Assembly (NCBI GenBank): GCA_900473045.1
Contig: UCKS01000007.1
Span: 253,122 to 317,121 of the forward strand
Direction: 5' to 3'
DNA from: Hyphomicrobiales bacterium
GTDB taxonomy: Bacteria; Pseudomonadota; Alphaproteobacteria; Rhizobiales; Rhizobiaceae
Length of the DNA: 64,000 nt
Part shown: one piece after another, positions 26,446-35,795 of the stretch
Position numbering within the stretch: the stretch's first letter is position 1
Layout of the letters: the number at the start of each line of letters is the position of its first letter
Notes under the pieces: model-generated
Seen by the model: only the letters and a program-made list of their open reading frames with translations
What the model was told of the DNA's origin: nothing
The model's database searches: none
Made by a program: the position numbers and the translations under genes

Positions 26446-26937
26446 TCAGTTCAGGCGGGTCTTCACGTCGCTGATCGCCTTGGCGAACAGGGTTGCCTGG
26501 GTTGCCGCATCCGACTTTGCCGTGATGACGCTTTCGGCGGCAGAAATGGCGATATCGACGGCGGTGGCACGAACCGAGTTGATCGCGTCGGTCTCGGCCT
26601 GCTTGATCTTCTGTTCCGACAGAGCCGTGCGGCGAGCGACGAATTCGTCGGTCTTCTGCTTAGCTTCGGCCGTCAGCATTTCAGCTTCACGTTCAGCAGC
26701 GGCAACGATGTTGGCAGCCTCAGCTTCAGCTTCCTTGCGCTTGCGCTGGTATTCGACGAGCAGAGCCTGGGCTTCGGCGCGCAAGCGCTTGGCTTCGGCC
26801 AGTTCGTTGGTGATGCGGCCAGCGCGCTCGTCGAGCGACTTTGCCAGCATGCCCGGAACCTTGAGGTAGACGATGAGAGCGAGGAAAAGCACCAAGCCGA
26901 CGGTGGCCCAGAATGTGGCCAGTGAGGTCAAATCCAT
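26446..26937 (-). CDS. atpF: ATP synthase F0 subunit b
   Basis: A 163-residue protein with an N-terminal membrane helix (SLATFWATVGLVLFLALIVY) and a long charged coiled coil (RKRKEAEAEAANIVAAAERE). It forms half of the peripheral stalk that holds F1 to F0. The start at 26937 has AAGGAGAGC upstream. It is the last gene of the F0 operon, 10 bp after b'. Confidence 0.96.
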   Translation of the reverse strand: MDLTSLATFWATVGLVLFLALIVYLKVPGMLAKSLDERAGRITNELAEAKRLRAEAQALLVEYQRKRKEAEAEAANIVAAAEREAEMLTAEAKQKTDEFVARRTALSEQKIKQAETDAINSVRATAVDIAISAAESVITAKSDAATQATLFAKAISDVKTRLN

Positions 26938-26947
26938 GATGCTCTCC

Positions 26948-27556
26948 TTACTTCGCCGATGCTTTGACCGCGGATGCGATCTCAGCCTTCGATACCTTGC
27001 CACCGATCAACTGCTCGACAACAGCGGTCGCAGTTTCCTCGGCAATCGCACCGACGTCGGCCAAGGCCTTCGTCTTGATATCGGCGATACGGGCTTCGGC
27101 AGCGGAAATCTTGTTGTTCAGGCTGACTTCGACCGCAGTGCGATCGGCCGTTGCCTTTGCCTTGGCAGCTTCGCGAGCCTCGGAGGCGATCGCGTTGCCC
27201 TTGGCCTTGGCGGCAGCCAGTTCCTGCTCGTAGGCAGCAATGGCAGCATCTGCCTCAGCCTTCGAACGGGCCGCATCGTCGAGGTCGCGTGCGATCGTGT
27301 CGTTACGCGTTTCGAGAATGCCACCGATGCGCGGCATGACGACCTTCGACATCAGAAGGTAGAAAAGACCGAAGGTAATCGCCAGCCAGAGAAGCTGCGA
27401 TGCGAATGTCGAAGTATCGAAGGGCGGGAACACTCCCGAGCCATGTCCGCCTTCTTGGGCTACACCGGTTTCGGTGTGGACCTCGCCGGCAGCGGCGTCG
27501 TGGGTCACTGCGCCTTCGGTGGTGGTTGACTGGGCGTATGCCTCGGTCACAAACAT
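26948..27556 (-). CDS. atpG: ATP synthase F0 subunit b' (second b)
   Basis: A 202-residue b-type subunit. A 50-residue Thr/His/Gly-rich lead precedes the membrane helix ([20 protein letters not shown]), then an Ala/Lys-rich coiled coil. Having both b and b' is characteristic of photosynthetic bacteria and alphaproteobacteria; they form a heterodimeric stalk. GGAGGT precedes the ATG at 27556. Called atpF' or atpG in different genomes. Confidence 0.94.
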   Translation of the reverse strand: MFVTEAYAQSTTTEGAVTHDAAAGEVHTETGVAQEGGHGSGVFPPFDTSTFASQLLWLAITFGLFYLLMSKVVMPRIGGILETRNDTIARDLDDAARSKAEADAAIAAYEQELAAAKAKGNAIASEAREAAKAKATADRTAVEVSLNNKISAAEARIADIKTKALADVGAIAEETATAVVEQLIGGKVSKAEIASAVKASAK

Positions 27557-27628
27557 GCTCACCTCCAGGTGCACTCAGAAAAGATGCGGGCCGCGACTTG
27601 AAACCGCGGCCCTGCCTTCAAGCCGAAC

Positions 27629-27856
27629 TTAGACGGCGAAAAGGAGAAGCAGTGCTACGAGCAACGAGAAGATGCCCAGAGCTTCCGTAACGGCGAAGCC
27701 GAATACGAGACGGCCGAACTGGCTGTCTGCTGCCGAAGGGTTGCGCAGGGCGCCCGACAGGTAGCTACCGAAAATGTTGCCGAGGCCGAGAGCCGTGCCG
27801 GCCATACCGAGGCAAGCGAGACCTGCGCCGATGTACTTTGCTGCTTCCGCGTCCAT
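27629..27856 (-). CDS. atpE: ATP synthase F0 subunit c
   Basis: A 75-residue two-helix proteolipid that forms the rotor ring. Helix 1 is glycine-rich (GAGLACLGMAGTALGLGNIF) and helix 2 holds the proton-carrying Glu in VFGFAVTEALGIFSLLVALL. The polar loop is LRNPSAADSQFGR. The ribosome site is GGAGAA. The Glu-containing site fits a proton-driven enzyme. Confidence 0.97.
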   Translation of the reverse strand: MDAEAAKYIGAGLACLGMAGTALGLGNIFGSYLSGALRNPSAADSQFGRLVFGFAVTEALGIFSLLVALLLLFAV

Positions 27857-27938
27857 GATTTTCTCCTTCGAAATGGTTGTTGCGGCTAACTTTGGTGCCT
27901 TGGCCGGTTGAAACCGGCTAGGCCCACGACTTAATTCC

Positions 27939-28700
27939 TTAGTGTCCGCCCGGGTGCACTGCGTCGTTGAGGTACATGCAAGTCAGCACCGCAAAGACAT
28001 AGGCCTGGAGGAAGGATACGAGGAATTCGAGACCCGTAAGGGCAACGGTCATGATGAGTGGAAGGATCGCACCACCGATGCCCAGTGCGCCGAAGGTTCC
28101 GAGCGAGGCGACGAAGCCTGCGAACACTTTCAGCGTGATATGGCCGGCCAGCATGTTCGCGAAGAGACGAACCGAAAGGCTGATCGGACGGGACAGGAAG
28201 GAGATCACTTCGATTGCAATAACCAAAGGCAGAAGGATACCGGGTACGCCAGAGGGCACGAACACATTGAGGAAGCCAAGGCCGTGCTTATAGAAACCGT
28301 AGACCAGAACAGTGCCGATGACGAAGAGCGCAAGCGCAAAGGTCACGACGATCTGGCTGGTGACGGTGAAAAAGTAAGGAACCATGCCGAGCATGTTTGC
28401 TGTCAGGATGAACATGAACAGCGAGAACACCATCGGGAAGAATTTCATGCCGTGGGAGCCGGCGCCTTCGCGCAGCATCGAGGCAATGAACTCATAGGAA
28501 ATCTCGGAGACGGACTGCATGCGGCCGGGAACCAGGCTGCGCGTCGACGTCGTGAAGTAAAGGAAGCATGTGGCCACGGCGAGCGTTGCCACCATGAACA
28601 AGGATGCATTGGTGAAAGAGAAATCAATACCGCCAATTTCGATCGGAATGATCTTGTTGACCACAAACTGGTGTACCGGATCTACCTTATCGCCTGCCAC
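27939..28700 (-). CDS. atpB: ATP synthase F0 subunit a
   Basis: About 253 residues. It forms the proton half-channels next to the c ring. The essential Arg is in [17 protein letters not shown]-like sequence ([15 protein letters not shown]), and the C-terminal [20 protein letters not shown] is conserved. The start is placed at GTG 28700 ([17 protein letters not shown]), giving the usual alphaproteobacterial length; a TTG at 28730 is possible. Confidence 0.95.
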   Translation of the reverse strand: MAGDKVDPVHQFVVNKIIPIEIGGIDFSFTNASLFMVATLAVATCFLYFTTSTRSLVPGRMQSVSEISYEFIASMLREGAGSHGMKFFPMVFSLFMFILTANMLGMVPYFFTVTSQIVVTFALALFVIGTVLVYGFYKHGLGFLNVFVPSGVPGILLPLVIAIEVISFLSRPISLSVRLFANMLAGHITLKVFAGFVASLGTFGALGIGGAILPLIMTVALTGLEFLVSFLQAYVFAVLTCMYLNDAVHPGGH

Positions 28701-28764
28701 AGCTGCTCTCTCTCGTTCCTGAACCGCCAAGCGGCGGATATTTCAACCTGCGACAACAGCGTGT

Positions 28765-29130
28765 TTACGCGTCGTCATTCTTGTTCTTGATGCCCTTGCC
28801 CAGCGTATCTGCCGGGTGAGGCGCTGCCACCATGCCCGCCGAACGCAGGACGTTCAGCACACCGGCACAAAAACCAAGCAGGAGAAGCACAATCATCCCC
28901 CACGGCGCTGTACCCGCAAAATGGTCCAAAAGATAGCCCAGAAGTGCACCGACAATGATCGCCGCCACAAATTCGCTCGAAAGCTTGATAGCGACCTGAT
29001 AGCCCTTGCGGTTCTGCGCAGCGCGCGCTTCATCCGCAGCGTATTTCGGATCTTCCTTGCGCTTTTCAGACAGCTCGGACCCGAGGCGTTTCAGCCGGTC
29101 TTCCAGACCCTCTTTCCGGTTATCCGTCAT
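28765..29130 (-). CDS. atpI: ATP synthase protein I
   Basis: A 121-residue protein with a charged N-terminal half (LKRLGSELSEKRKEDPK) and two membrane helices (VAAIIVGALLGYLLDHFAG and WGMIVLLLLGFCAGVLNVLR). AtpI helps assemble the c ring. GGGAGGGT precedes the ATG. It is the first gene of the F0 operon, so the promoter should lie in the 291 bp up to 29421. Confidence 0.93.
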   Translation of the reverse strand: MTDNRKEGLEDRLKRLGSELSEKRKEDPKYAADEARAAQNRKGYQVAIKLSSEFVAAIIVGALLGYLLDHFAGTAPWGMIVLLLLGFCAGVLNVLRSAGMVAAPHPADTLGKGIKNKNDDA

Positions 29131-29421
29131 GTGGCACCCTCCCTTTTGCTACCCGTCACGGTGATAAACCATGAGCTTGGTCACACAAAGGCCGGATTTG
29201 AAGCCACCGCACGGCCCGTTCTGAAGTCGGCCGCAACATAGTTTTAGGGGCCTCCATAGTCAAGGCACCCAAAGCCCTTGTTAGGGCACAATATTATTGA
29301 ATAAAAACATTGATTTAGACGACAAAAGCGAAGACTTTGCCGGATTCACCGGGAATCACGTGGGACTTTGCCCGACCATCACAGGAACGACTCCGCCCGG
29401 CCGCTGCCAATGGGCAGGCTA

Positions 29422-30600
29422 TCAGCTCCATCCGCCGCCATAGGTGCGGTAGAAGATATGCTTGCCGATCTGGGAGACCCGTTTCATCGTCGGTCCCCAG
29501 TCGGGCTTTACGTAAGTCGCATGATAATGCGTTGCAGAACCGACTTCAGGGAACCAGATCTTGCCGGCGGTCACCGCAAGGGCGATTTCCTTGGCTGTTG
29601 CCCAGGCAGAGCGCGACCAGACGATGTCGGGAATGCGGTCGCAGGCAAACGAGAACTGGCAACGGTTGTACCAACCCTTGTTCTGGTAAACGACGCCGCA
29701 GATCGTTGACGGATAGGCGGGGTTGCGGACGCGGTTGAGAATGACCTGGGCGACGGCCGCCTGGCCTTTCACCGTTTCGCCACGCGATTCGAAATAGATG
29801 CCCGAGGTCAGGCACTTCTGTTCAGCCTCGGAAAAAACCGAGGCTGGCAGCGGATTGGCGGCCCATGCATGATCTTCCGGGGCGATATCGGGAATGAAGC
29901 GGCCACCGGCCTTGTCTTCCCGCAGGATCGAATCAAATGGCGACTGGCGGGCGTAATCCGGCTCGGCCGGCGCGTAGGCCGTGGCAAGAATATCGGCCGA
30001 TTGGTTTGTCACCAGGCTGGCCAGCATCGGCGACATGCCCGGATCGATCTTCGGAGCCTTCTTCTTGTAGAAGGCCGTGGCAATCTTGATTTCCTTGCCC
30101 TTGATCGCGGACTTGGAAAACACCATCCGCTCCTCGACGTCAAACAAAGGGTCGGTCAGCGAACTGGTGCGCTGCAGAATCGAGCCCGCAGTAAAATCCT
30201 TCGGCGGCGTAACGGGCGCAACGGCAATGATGCGGCCCTTCTTGTCCTTGCGGTTGACGCGGTCTTCGTCGGTGCGCGGGTCAGCCTGCTTCTGCCCGGC
30301 CATCAGGGACACTTTGCCGCCACCCGGCATGTCGATCCCTGCCCCGTCACCGATTGCGCCGGTGACAACCGGATCGTTGAAGGCCATTTCAACCTCATGC
30401 AGCGAACCTGCCGGCGAGCGGGTCATGTGCATGCGCCAGCGTTCGCCACCGCGATTGATACCGGAAAGGAACGTGGCGAGATCGGAATGGGCAGCGACCG
30501 AGGGAAACCCGACGAAGAGGCCGATGCCAAGCATCAAGGGAACAGTCCAGCGCGCGGACGGCAAACCGGACGGGAAACGCAACACCTTACTCTTACGCAC
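29422..30600 (-). CDS. Cell wall hydrolase (SleB-type hydrolase_2 domain)
   Basis: About 392 residues. The C-terminal domain (about residues 260-390) carries EQKCLTSGIYFESRGE, with the catalytic-type Glu, then AQVILNRVRNPAYPSTICGV and THYHATYVKPDW, typical of SleB/CwlJ-like peptidoglycan lytic enzymes. The N-terminus has a membrane segment (PLMLGIGLFVGFPSVAA), so the enzyme acts in the periplasm. The middle is a less conserved linker. GTG 30600 is chosen because GGAG lies 8 nt upstream; GTG 30618 or TTG 30645 are alternatives. Confidence 0.88.
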   Translation of the reverse strand: MRKSKVLRFPSGLPSARWTVPLMLGIGLFVGFPSVAAHSDLATFLSGINRGGERWRMHMTRSPAGSLHEVEMAFNDPVVTGAIGDGAGIDMPGGGKVSLMAGQKQADPRTDEDRVNRKDKKGRIIAVAPVTPPKDFTAGSILQRTSSLTDPLFDVEERMVFSKSAIKGKEIKIATAFYKKKAPKIDPGMSPMLASLVTNQSADILATAYAPAEPDYARQSPFDSILREDKAGGRFIPDIAPEDHAWAANPLPASVFSEAEQKCLTSGIYFESRGETVKGQAAVAQVILNRVRNPAYPSTICGVVYQNKGWYNRCQFSFACDRIPDIVWSRSAWATAKEIALAVTAGKIWFPEVGSATHYHATYVKPDWGPTMKRVSQIGKHIFYRTYGGGWS

Positions 30601-30798
30601 CAACCGTACTCCACGCACTGACAGACGCGGGTCTCCATCCGGCAAACATACCCGGACCGTCTATCCCCGCGGAAGTGAATCGGACGAGCGGTGACATCGC
30701 GTTCAATCGCGTGTTTACCGCTTCAACTGTCCTGACAATGAAGCATTAACCTTGATGGTTGGTTAATGCCGCCGGCCCGGAATGTGGGGGCTGAACGC

Positions 30799-30836
30799 AA
30801 AACGCCGCCCGGCCGCAAAGCGCAGGAGGCGTTCTG
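30799..30836 (-). terminator. Weak terminator candidate after kup
   Basis: On the minus strand AACGCC and GGCGTT pair around a GC-rich loop of about 24 nt and are followed by TTTGCGTT. It lies directly after the kup stop. The long loop makes it only a candidate. Confidence 0.4.
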
Positions 30837-30851
30837 GTGATGTACCGGCGA

Positions 30852-32753
30852 TCAGATGATGACGTGCGAGCCGAGTTCCACCACACGGTTGGTCGGCAGG
30901 CGGAAATAGTCGGATGGGTCGATGGCGGCATTGGCAAGGCCGATGAACAGGCGGTCCTGCCAGTGCGGCATGCCCGATTGCGCATCCGGCACCAGCTTGC
31001 GCCGTCCCAGATAGAACGAGGTCGACATGATGTCGAACTTCAGTCCGGTCTTGCGGAACAGCCCGAGCGCCTGCGAAACGTTCTGGGTCTCCATATAGCC
31101 GAAGCGCATTTCGAGCAGGCTGAAGCGTTCCGAAAGGCTGCTTGCCGTGACGCGCTGGTCCTTCGGCACCACCGGCGTATTCAACGTGCGAATCGTCAGG
31201 ATGAAGTTCTGCGCGTGCAGCACGTGGTTGTGCTTGATATTGTGCAGAAGCGCTGCCGGCGTCGATTCCGGGTCGCTGGTCAGGAAGATCGCCGTTCCCG
31301 GCACCGACACAGGTGCATGCTCGCTTTTGCGCTCGATCGATTTGACGAAGGAGGCAAGCGGAATATCGGTGTGCCGCGTCTTGTCGTGCAGGATTTTTGT
31401 GCCGCGCCGCCAAGTCCACATGATGACGATGATCGCTGCGGCGATCAGTACCGGCACGTAACCACCGTCATGGATCTTCAGCATGTTGGCGCCGAAGAAG
31501 ATCATTTCGAGAGCGAGCAGCGGCAGAAGCGTCGCGATCGCCAGATAGAGCGGCCAGCGCCAGCGCACCCGCACGAACTCATAGGCAAGGAACGTATCGA
31601 CGACCATCGCGCCGGTGACGGAAATACCGTAGGCGGTTGCCAGCGATTCGGACGAACCGAAGACGAAGACCAGCAGCATGACACCGAACATCAACAGCAT
31701 GTTGACGTTGGGCAGATAGATCTGGCCGGTCTGGGTTTCGGATGTGTGGAAAATGGCCATGCGCGGCAGGAAGCCAAGATGGATCGCCTGGCGCGTCAGC
31801 GAGAAGGCGCCGGTGATGACGGCCTGGGCGGCGATGATCGTTGCACAGGTGGCAAGGATGACGATCGGCAACAACGCCCATTCCGGGAACATCAGGTAGA
31901 ACGGATCGGACATCGCCGCCGGGTTCTTCAGGACAAGGGCGCCCTGCCCCAGATAGTTCAGTGCCAATGCCGGGAAGACCAGGCCGATCCACGCCCATTG
32001 AATGGGCTTGCGGCCGAAATGGCCCAGGTCGGCGTAAAGCGCTTCGGCACCGGTGACCGTCAGAAAGACAGCGCCGAGCACGACAATGCCGACATAACCG
32101 GCGTGAAACAGGAAATGAACGGCGTAATAGGGGTTGAACGCGGCCAGAATGCCGTAGTCATCGGTAATATGGCTGATACCGGCAACCGCAAGGACGATGA
32201 ACCACAGGGCCATGATCGGGCCGAAGAACTTCGATACCGCCGCCGTGCCGCGTGATTGCACGGCAAAAAGCAGCAGCAGGATGACCACCGAGATCGGCAC
32301 CACATAGGGCGACAGTGTCGGGGTAACGAGCTTCAGGCCTTCGACGGCGGACAAAACCGACAACGCCGGCGCAATGATCGCGTCGCCGATGAACAGAGCA
32401 GCACCGGCGATACCGAGGAAGAACAGCCGGTTGGCGCGCTTGCTGGAATATTTCATCAAGAGCGCCAGCAGCGACAGCGTACCGCCTTCACCATTGTTGT
32501 CGGCCCGCAGCAGGAAGAGCACGTATTTCAGCGTGACGATGATCGTCAGCGTCCAGATCATCAGCGAGATCAACCCGACGATTTCCAGGCGCGTTACCCC
32601 ATCGGCGGCCACCGGGCGCAGGGCTTCGCGGAACGCGTAAAGCGGGCTGGTACCGATATCACCATAGACAACGCCGATCGAACCAAGGGACAGAGCCAGA
32701 AGCTTCCGTATTTCCTTGTCGCGCGTCTCGGGTTTAGCTGCAGAATGAGACAT
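30852..32753 (-). CDS. kup: Low-affinity potassium transport protein Kup
   Basis: A 633-residue KUP/HAK/KT transporter that imports K+ with H+. It shows the family opening [25 protein letters not shown] in two overlapping halves ([18 protein letters not shown]), then about 12 membrane helices, [17 protein letters not shown], and a cytosolic C-terminal domain ([16 protein letters not shown]). It starts 16 bp after the corA stop, so the two are probably one transcript. Confidence 0.97.
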   Translation of the reverse strand: MSHSAAKPETRDKEIRKLLALSLGSIGVVYGDIGTSPLYAFREALRPVAADGVTRLEIVGLISLMIWTLTIIVTLKYVLFLLRADNNGEGGTLSLLALLMKYSSKRANRLFFLGIAGAALFIGDAIIAPALSVLSAVEGLKLVTPTLSPYVVPISVVILLLLFAVQSRGTAAVSKFFGPIMALWFIVLAVAGISHITDDYGILAAFNPYYAVHFLFHAGYVGIVVLGAVFLTVTGAEALYADLGHFGRKPIQWAWIGLVFPALALNYLGQGALVLKNPAAMSDPFYLMFPEWALLPIVILATCATIIAAQAVITGAFSLTRQAIHLGFLPRMAIFHTSETQTGQIYLPNVNMLLMFGVMLLVFVFGSSESLATAYGISVTGAMVVDTFLAYEFVRVRWRWPLYLAIATLLPLLALEMIFFGANMLKIHDGGYVPVLIAAAIIVIMWTWRRGTKILHDKTRHTDIPLASFVKSIERKSEHAPVSVPGTAIFLTSDPESTPAALLHNIKHNHVLHAQNFILTIRTLNTPVVPKDQRVTASSLSERFSLLEMRFGYMETQNVSQALGLFRKTGLKFDIMSTSFYLGRRKLVPDAQSGMPHWQDRLFIGLANAAIDPSDYFRLPTNRVVELGSHVII

Positions 32754-32769
32754 TGAATATTTCCGGCTC

Positions 32770-33747
32770 CTAGAGCCAGCCTTTCCAGCGAAAGAAATAG
32801 TAGGGGACGATGGCCGAAATCACCATGCCGATTACGGCCATGGGATAACCGAACGTCCATTTCAGTTCAGGCATGAAATCGAAGTTCATGCCGTAGAGCG
32901 AAGCGACCAGCGTTGGCGGAAGAAACACCACGGCCGCGATCGAGAAAATCTTGATGATGGCATTCTGCTCGACATTGATCAGTCCGAGAGAAGCATCCAG
33001 AAGGAAAGTGATGTTTCCCGAAATGAATGACGCATGCTCCGACAGCGACTGAATGTCGCGCGAAATTGTCCGGCAGAGCTCCTTGGTTTCCCTGTTTTCC
33101 TGCACCGAGGGAACGGTATAGAGAAACGTCAGGACGCGCGACAGCGAGGCGAGACTGTCGCGGGTCTTGGCCACCAACCGGTGATGCGAGGCCACGTCCA
33201 TCAGCTTGGCCTCGAGATAATGCGGCGGCCGGCGCTTGCCGACGGGCCGATCACCGAAAACCTGCAGCGACAGGCCGTCGATCCGGGCAACTGCGATCTC
33301 GAGAATTTCCGCTGTGCGATCGACGATGGTTTCAAAAAGCCGCGTGGCCAGAACCGTCCCCGTCGTGCACCCGCCGGGGATGCGGTGCATCGCTGCCGTG
33401 AACAGATCGAAAGCCTTGGGCTCGTCGTAGCGGATGGTGATCAACAGGCCCTTGGTCAGAACGAAGGCGATATCGGCCAGTTCCGGATGCCCACCTTCCG
33501 CCTTGCAGACCAGCGATGCCGTCATGAACACGGCATCCTTGGCGGTGTAGAGGCGGCTGGACGGCTCGATATCCTTCAGGTCGTCGCGGGTCGGCACGTC
33601 GATGCCGAGGAAGCCTTCGACCAGATGGTCTTCGGCCTTGTCCGGACGCAGCATGTCGATCCAGACCACATCGGATGGCAGCGACGCGGGTGGCTGCACC
33701 GCGCTGATAACCACGGCTTCGCCATTGTGACGATAGGCAGTGATCAT
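32770..33747 (-). CDS. corA: CorA-family divalent metal transporter
   Basis: A 325-residue protein with a large cytosolic N-terminal domain and two C-terminal helices. The signature GMN is in [15 protein letters not shown] at the end of helix 1, and the second helix ends [10 protein letters not shown]. It should import Mg2+ (or Co2+/Ni2+) passively as a pentamer. The start at 33747 ([13 protein letters not shown]) is preferred to an upstream Arg-rich extension. It is followed directly by kup. Confidence 0.95.
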   Translation of the reverse strand: MITAYRHNGEAVVISAVQPPASLPSDVVWIDMLRPDKAEDHLVEGFLGIDVPTRDDLKDIEPSSRLYTAKDAVFMTASLVCKAEGGHPELADIAFVLTKGLLITIRYDEPKAFDLFTAAMHRIPGGCTTGTVLATRLFETIVDRTAEILEIAVARIDGLSLQVFGDRPVGKRRPPHYLEAKLMDVASHHRLVAKTRDSLASLSRVLTFLYTVPSVQENRETKELCRTISRDIQSLSEHASFISGNITFLLDASLGLINVEQNAIIKIFSIAAVVFLPPTLVASLYGMNFDFMPELKWTFGYPMAVIGMVISAIVPYYFFRWKGWL

Positions 33748-34164
33748 GCTGCGGACCCTGTGCAGGCACCACCGGCGCAGACGCGCGCCATCCCGCAATC
33801 GCCATAGCGATGGGTAATAACAGGAGCCGGACTATGGCGAACCGGAACCAACCGGCCGTATGACATCAAAGCTGCGCGCGGCAGATCCATATGGAAACTC
33901 TCGTCGTTTACGACAAACCCTCAAACGGTCATCACAGTCATGCGGAGCCCGACGGAGGGCAGCACCGCTGGTGCAGCCTTGCGGATGCGGGGAGGCATAT
34001 GGAACAAGGCACGCTCAAAATCAATGCAGAAAGTGGCAAAGCGCCACAATGTCGCCTAAAGACTTAACGACGCTCGCCGCCCGAATGTCAACAGCCTGCA
34101 TTTGCGGCCCCTGTTTTCCGCAGTTGTGCGGCAGACATCAGGGCCGATTGGTTTCTTCGGTGGG
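33748..34164. other. 417-bp intergenic region upstream of corA
   Basis: It should hold the corA promoter and the 3' end of the mrp transcript. Near mrp (34105-34146) there is a nested hairpin: an outer stem CGGCC/GGCCG plus CTG/CAG with one bulged C, and an inner CCGC/GCGG stem with a 6-nt loop. No gene was found; short frames here have no ribosome site or recognisable product. Confidence 0.6.
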
Positions 34165-35373
34165 TTACTCGAACACGATGTTCGGCATGGTCCGGGCCTT
34201 GTCGCCCTGATGGGCACCGACCTGTTCCCAGACCTTTCTGGCGATCTCGCGATAGACGCGGGCAATCTCGCTGTCGGGCTCCGACGCAACAACCGGCGTT
34301 CCGGCATCCGACGTCTCGCGGATGCCCATTGTCAACGGCACTTCGCCAAGGAACGGCACGCCGATCCGTTCGGCCTCCTTGCGGGCGCCGCCATGGCCAA
34401 AGATATCGTAGCGGTTGCCGGTATCTGGCGCGATGAAATAGCTCATGTTCTCAACGATGCCGAGCACCGGCACCTCGACCTTGCGGAACATCGCCAGTCC
34501 CTTGCGCGCATCGATCAGCGCCAGGTCCTGCGGTGTCGAGACGATGACGGCACCGGCCAGCGGCACCTGCTGCGCCATGGTCAACTGGGCGTCGCCCGTA
34601 CCCGGCGGCATGTCGACGACCAGCACGTCCAGATCGCCCCAGGCGACTTCGCGCAGCATCTGCAACAACGCCGACTGGATCATCGGTCCACGCCAGATCA
34701 TTGCGACTTCCTCGTCGACGAGGAAACCCATCGACATGACCTTCAGGCCGTAATTTTCCATCGGCCGGATCATCCGGCCTTCGATCTGCTGCGGCCGTCC
34801 GGAAATCTTTAAGAGGCGCGGCATCGACGGACCGTAGATATCGGCATCGAGAATGCCGACCCGCAGGCCGTTGGCCTTCAGCGCCAGGGCAAGGTTGACC
34901 GATGTGGTCGATTTGCCGACACCGCCCTTGCCGGAGGCAACCGCAATGATGGCGCCAACGCCTGGAATACCAGCTTTCGCCGCCGCTGTGGGTGTACGCG
35001 GGGCAGCCGCAGCAGCAGCGGGTGCGTGACTGTGGCCCGCATGGGAATGGCCGGCGTGCGAATGGGCCGCCGGGGATGGGGCGGCGGCAGGACGCTGAAC
35101 CGGCGCGGAGGACGCGGCGCCCTTCTTGTCGGCGGTGAGCGCCACCATGGCGCCCTTGACGCCCGGAATGTCCTTGACCACCCGCTCGGCCGCAGCCCGC
35201 AACGGATCGAGTTCGCGGGCGCGCTCGGCCGGAACGGTGATCGAGAAATAGACCTTGGAATCGGAAATGAAGACATCCGAAACCAGACCCATATCGACGA
35301 TATTGCCGTCCATATCCGGTCCGCGAACGCCCCTGAGCTTGTCGAGAACCTGTTCCTTGGTCACGTCGGTCAT
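34165..35373 (-). CDS. Mrp/ApbC-type iron-sulfur cluster carrier ATPase
   Basis: About 402 residues. An N-terminal MIP18-like domain (residues about 1-90) is joined by an Ala/Pro/His linker to a P-loop ATPase with IAVASGKGGVGKSTTSVNLA and VVDMPPGTGDAQLTM. The linker has three HSHAG-type repeats (about residues 126-139). After ENMSY the sequence reads FIAPDTGNRYDIFGHGGA, without the CxxC that binds the cluster in E. coli Mrp; this variant appears common in alphaproteobacteria. AGGAG lies 8 nt before the ATG. It carries or assembles Fe-S clusters in the cytosol. Confidence 0.92.
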   Translation of the reverse strand: MTDVTKEQVLDKLRGVRGPDMDGNIVDMGLVSDVFISDSKVYFSITVPAERARELDPLRAAAERVVKDIPGVKGAMVALTADKKGAASSAPVQRPAAAPSPAAHSHAGHSHAGHSHAPAAAAAAPRTPTAAAKAGIPGVGAIIAVASGKGGVGKSTTSVNLALALKANGLRVGILDADIYGPSMPRLLKISGRPQQIEGRMIRPMENYGLKVMSMGFLVDEEVAMIWRGPMIQSALLQMLREVAWGDLDVLVVDMPPGTGDAQLTMAQQVPLAGAVIVSTPQDLALIDARKGLAMFRKVEVPVLGIVENMSYFIAPDTGNRYDIFGHGGARKEAERIGVPFLGEVPLTMGIRETSDAGTPVVASEPDSEIARVYREIARKVWEQVGAHQGDKARTMPNIVFE

Positions 35374-35503
35374 GTCATTCACTCCTGCCGCCAGCGCGGC
35401 TGGTTTGCCCTGCTGTCTCTGCCATGTGCATTGTGCTGGTATTAGATAATCGAGCCGACGTGTTTCGCCAATGCGGCGGGTCAGAAAAACCCGCACAAAA
35501 GAA

Positions 35504-35565
35504 AAGGCCGCTCTCTGCCGCTGGTGTCCGTACATCCGGGATCACCTTTGGCTGAGAGCGGCCTT
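35504..35565 (-). repeat. 12-bp perfect inverted repeat with 38-nt loop, followed by T run on minus strand
   Basis: AAGGCCGCTCTC at 35504-35515 and its complement at 35554-35565. On the minus strand the right arm comes first and the structure ends in GGCCTTTTCTTTTG, like a terminator. It lies about 130 bp upstream of mrp and 230 bp downstream of the chemoreceptor stop, too far to be that gene's simple terminator. It may be the 3' end of a small RNA or an attenuator for mrp. Confidence 0.75.
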
Positions 35566-35764
35566 ACCTGTCGCGACCTTCTTGGGCGCAGTCTTTCTTA
35601 TAGTCCCCTCTGGACATGCCTTTTACAAAGCAGGAACCGTGCCAGTTTGGGAAAGCCGTTGAAACCGGCGTTTGGCGATCGCCTCTGATGCAGTGCAACA
35701 TCAAATCCGGCTAGTTATTGTGCAGTTGCGCTGTCTACGTTTCAGGATTGCCGGATTTTGTGAC

Positions 35765-35787
35765 AGGGCGCCGGCAAGCGGCGCCCT
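35765..35787 (-). terminator. Terminator-like hairpin after the chemoreceptor gene
   Basis: GGGCGCCG and CGGCGCCC pair perfectly with a 5-nt loop and an extra A-T pair, 9 bp after the chemoreceptor stop. The following minus-strand bases (GTCACAAAATCC) lack a T run, so termination may be weak or factor-dependent. Confidence 0.6.
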
Positions 35788-35795
35788 TGTTCTTG

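Larger units (their letters stand above)
35374..35795. other. 422-bp intergenic region between mrp and the chemoreceptor gene
   Basis: Both flanking genes are on the minus strand. The region holds the mrp promoter, a compact hairpin just after the chemoreceptor stop (35765-35787) and a wide-loop inverted repeat (35504-35565). No protein-coding frame with a ribosome site was seen. A minus-strand small RNA ending at about 35500 is possible. Confidence 0.6.

Noticed and set aside
29274-29287. GCCCT-TGTT-AGGGC hairpin upstream of atpI
   Set aside because: Only five pairs, no tail and no link to a known riboswitch or attenuator.
30837-32255. 472-codon plus-strand frame opposite kup
   Set aside because: His/Asp/Arg-rich antisense translation of a certain Kup gene.
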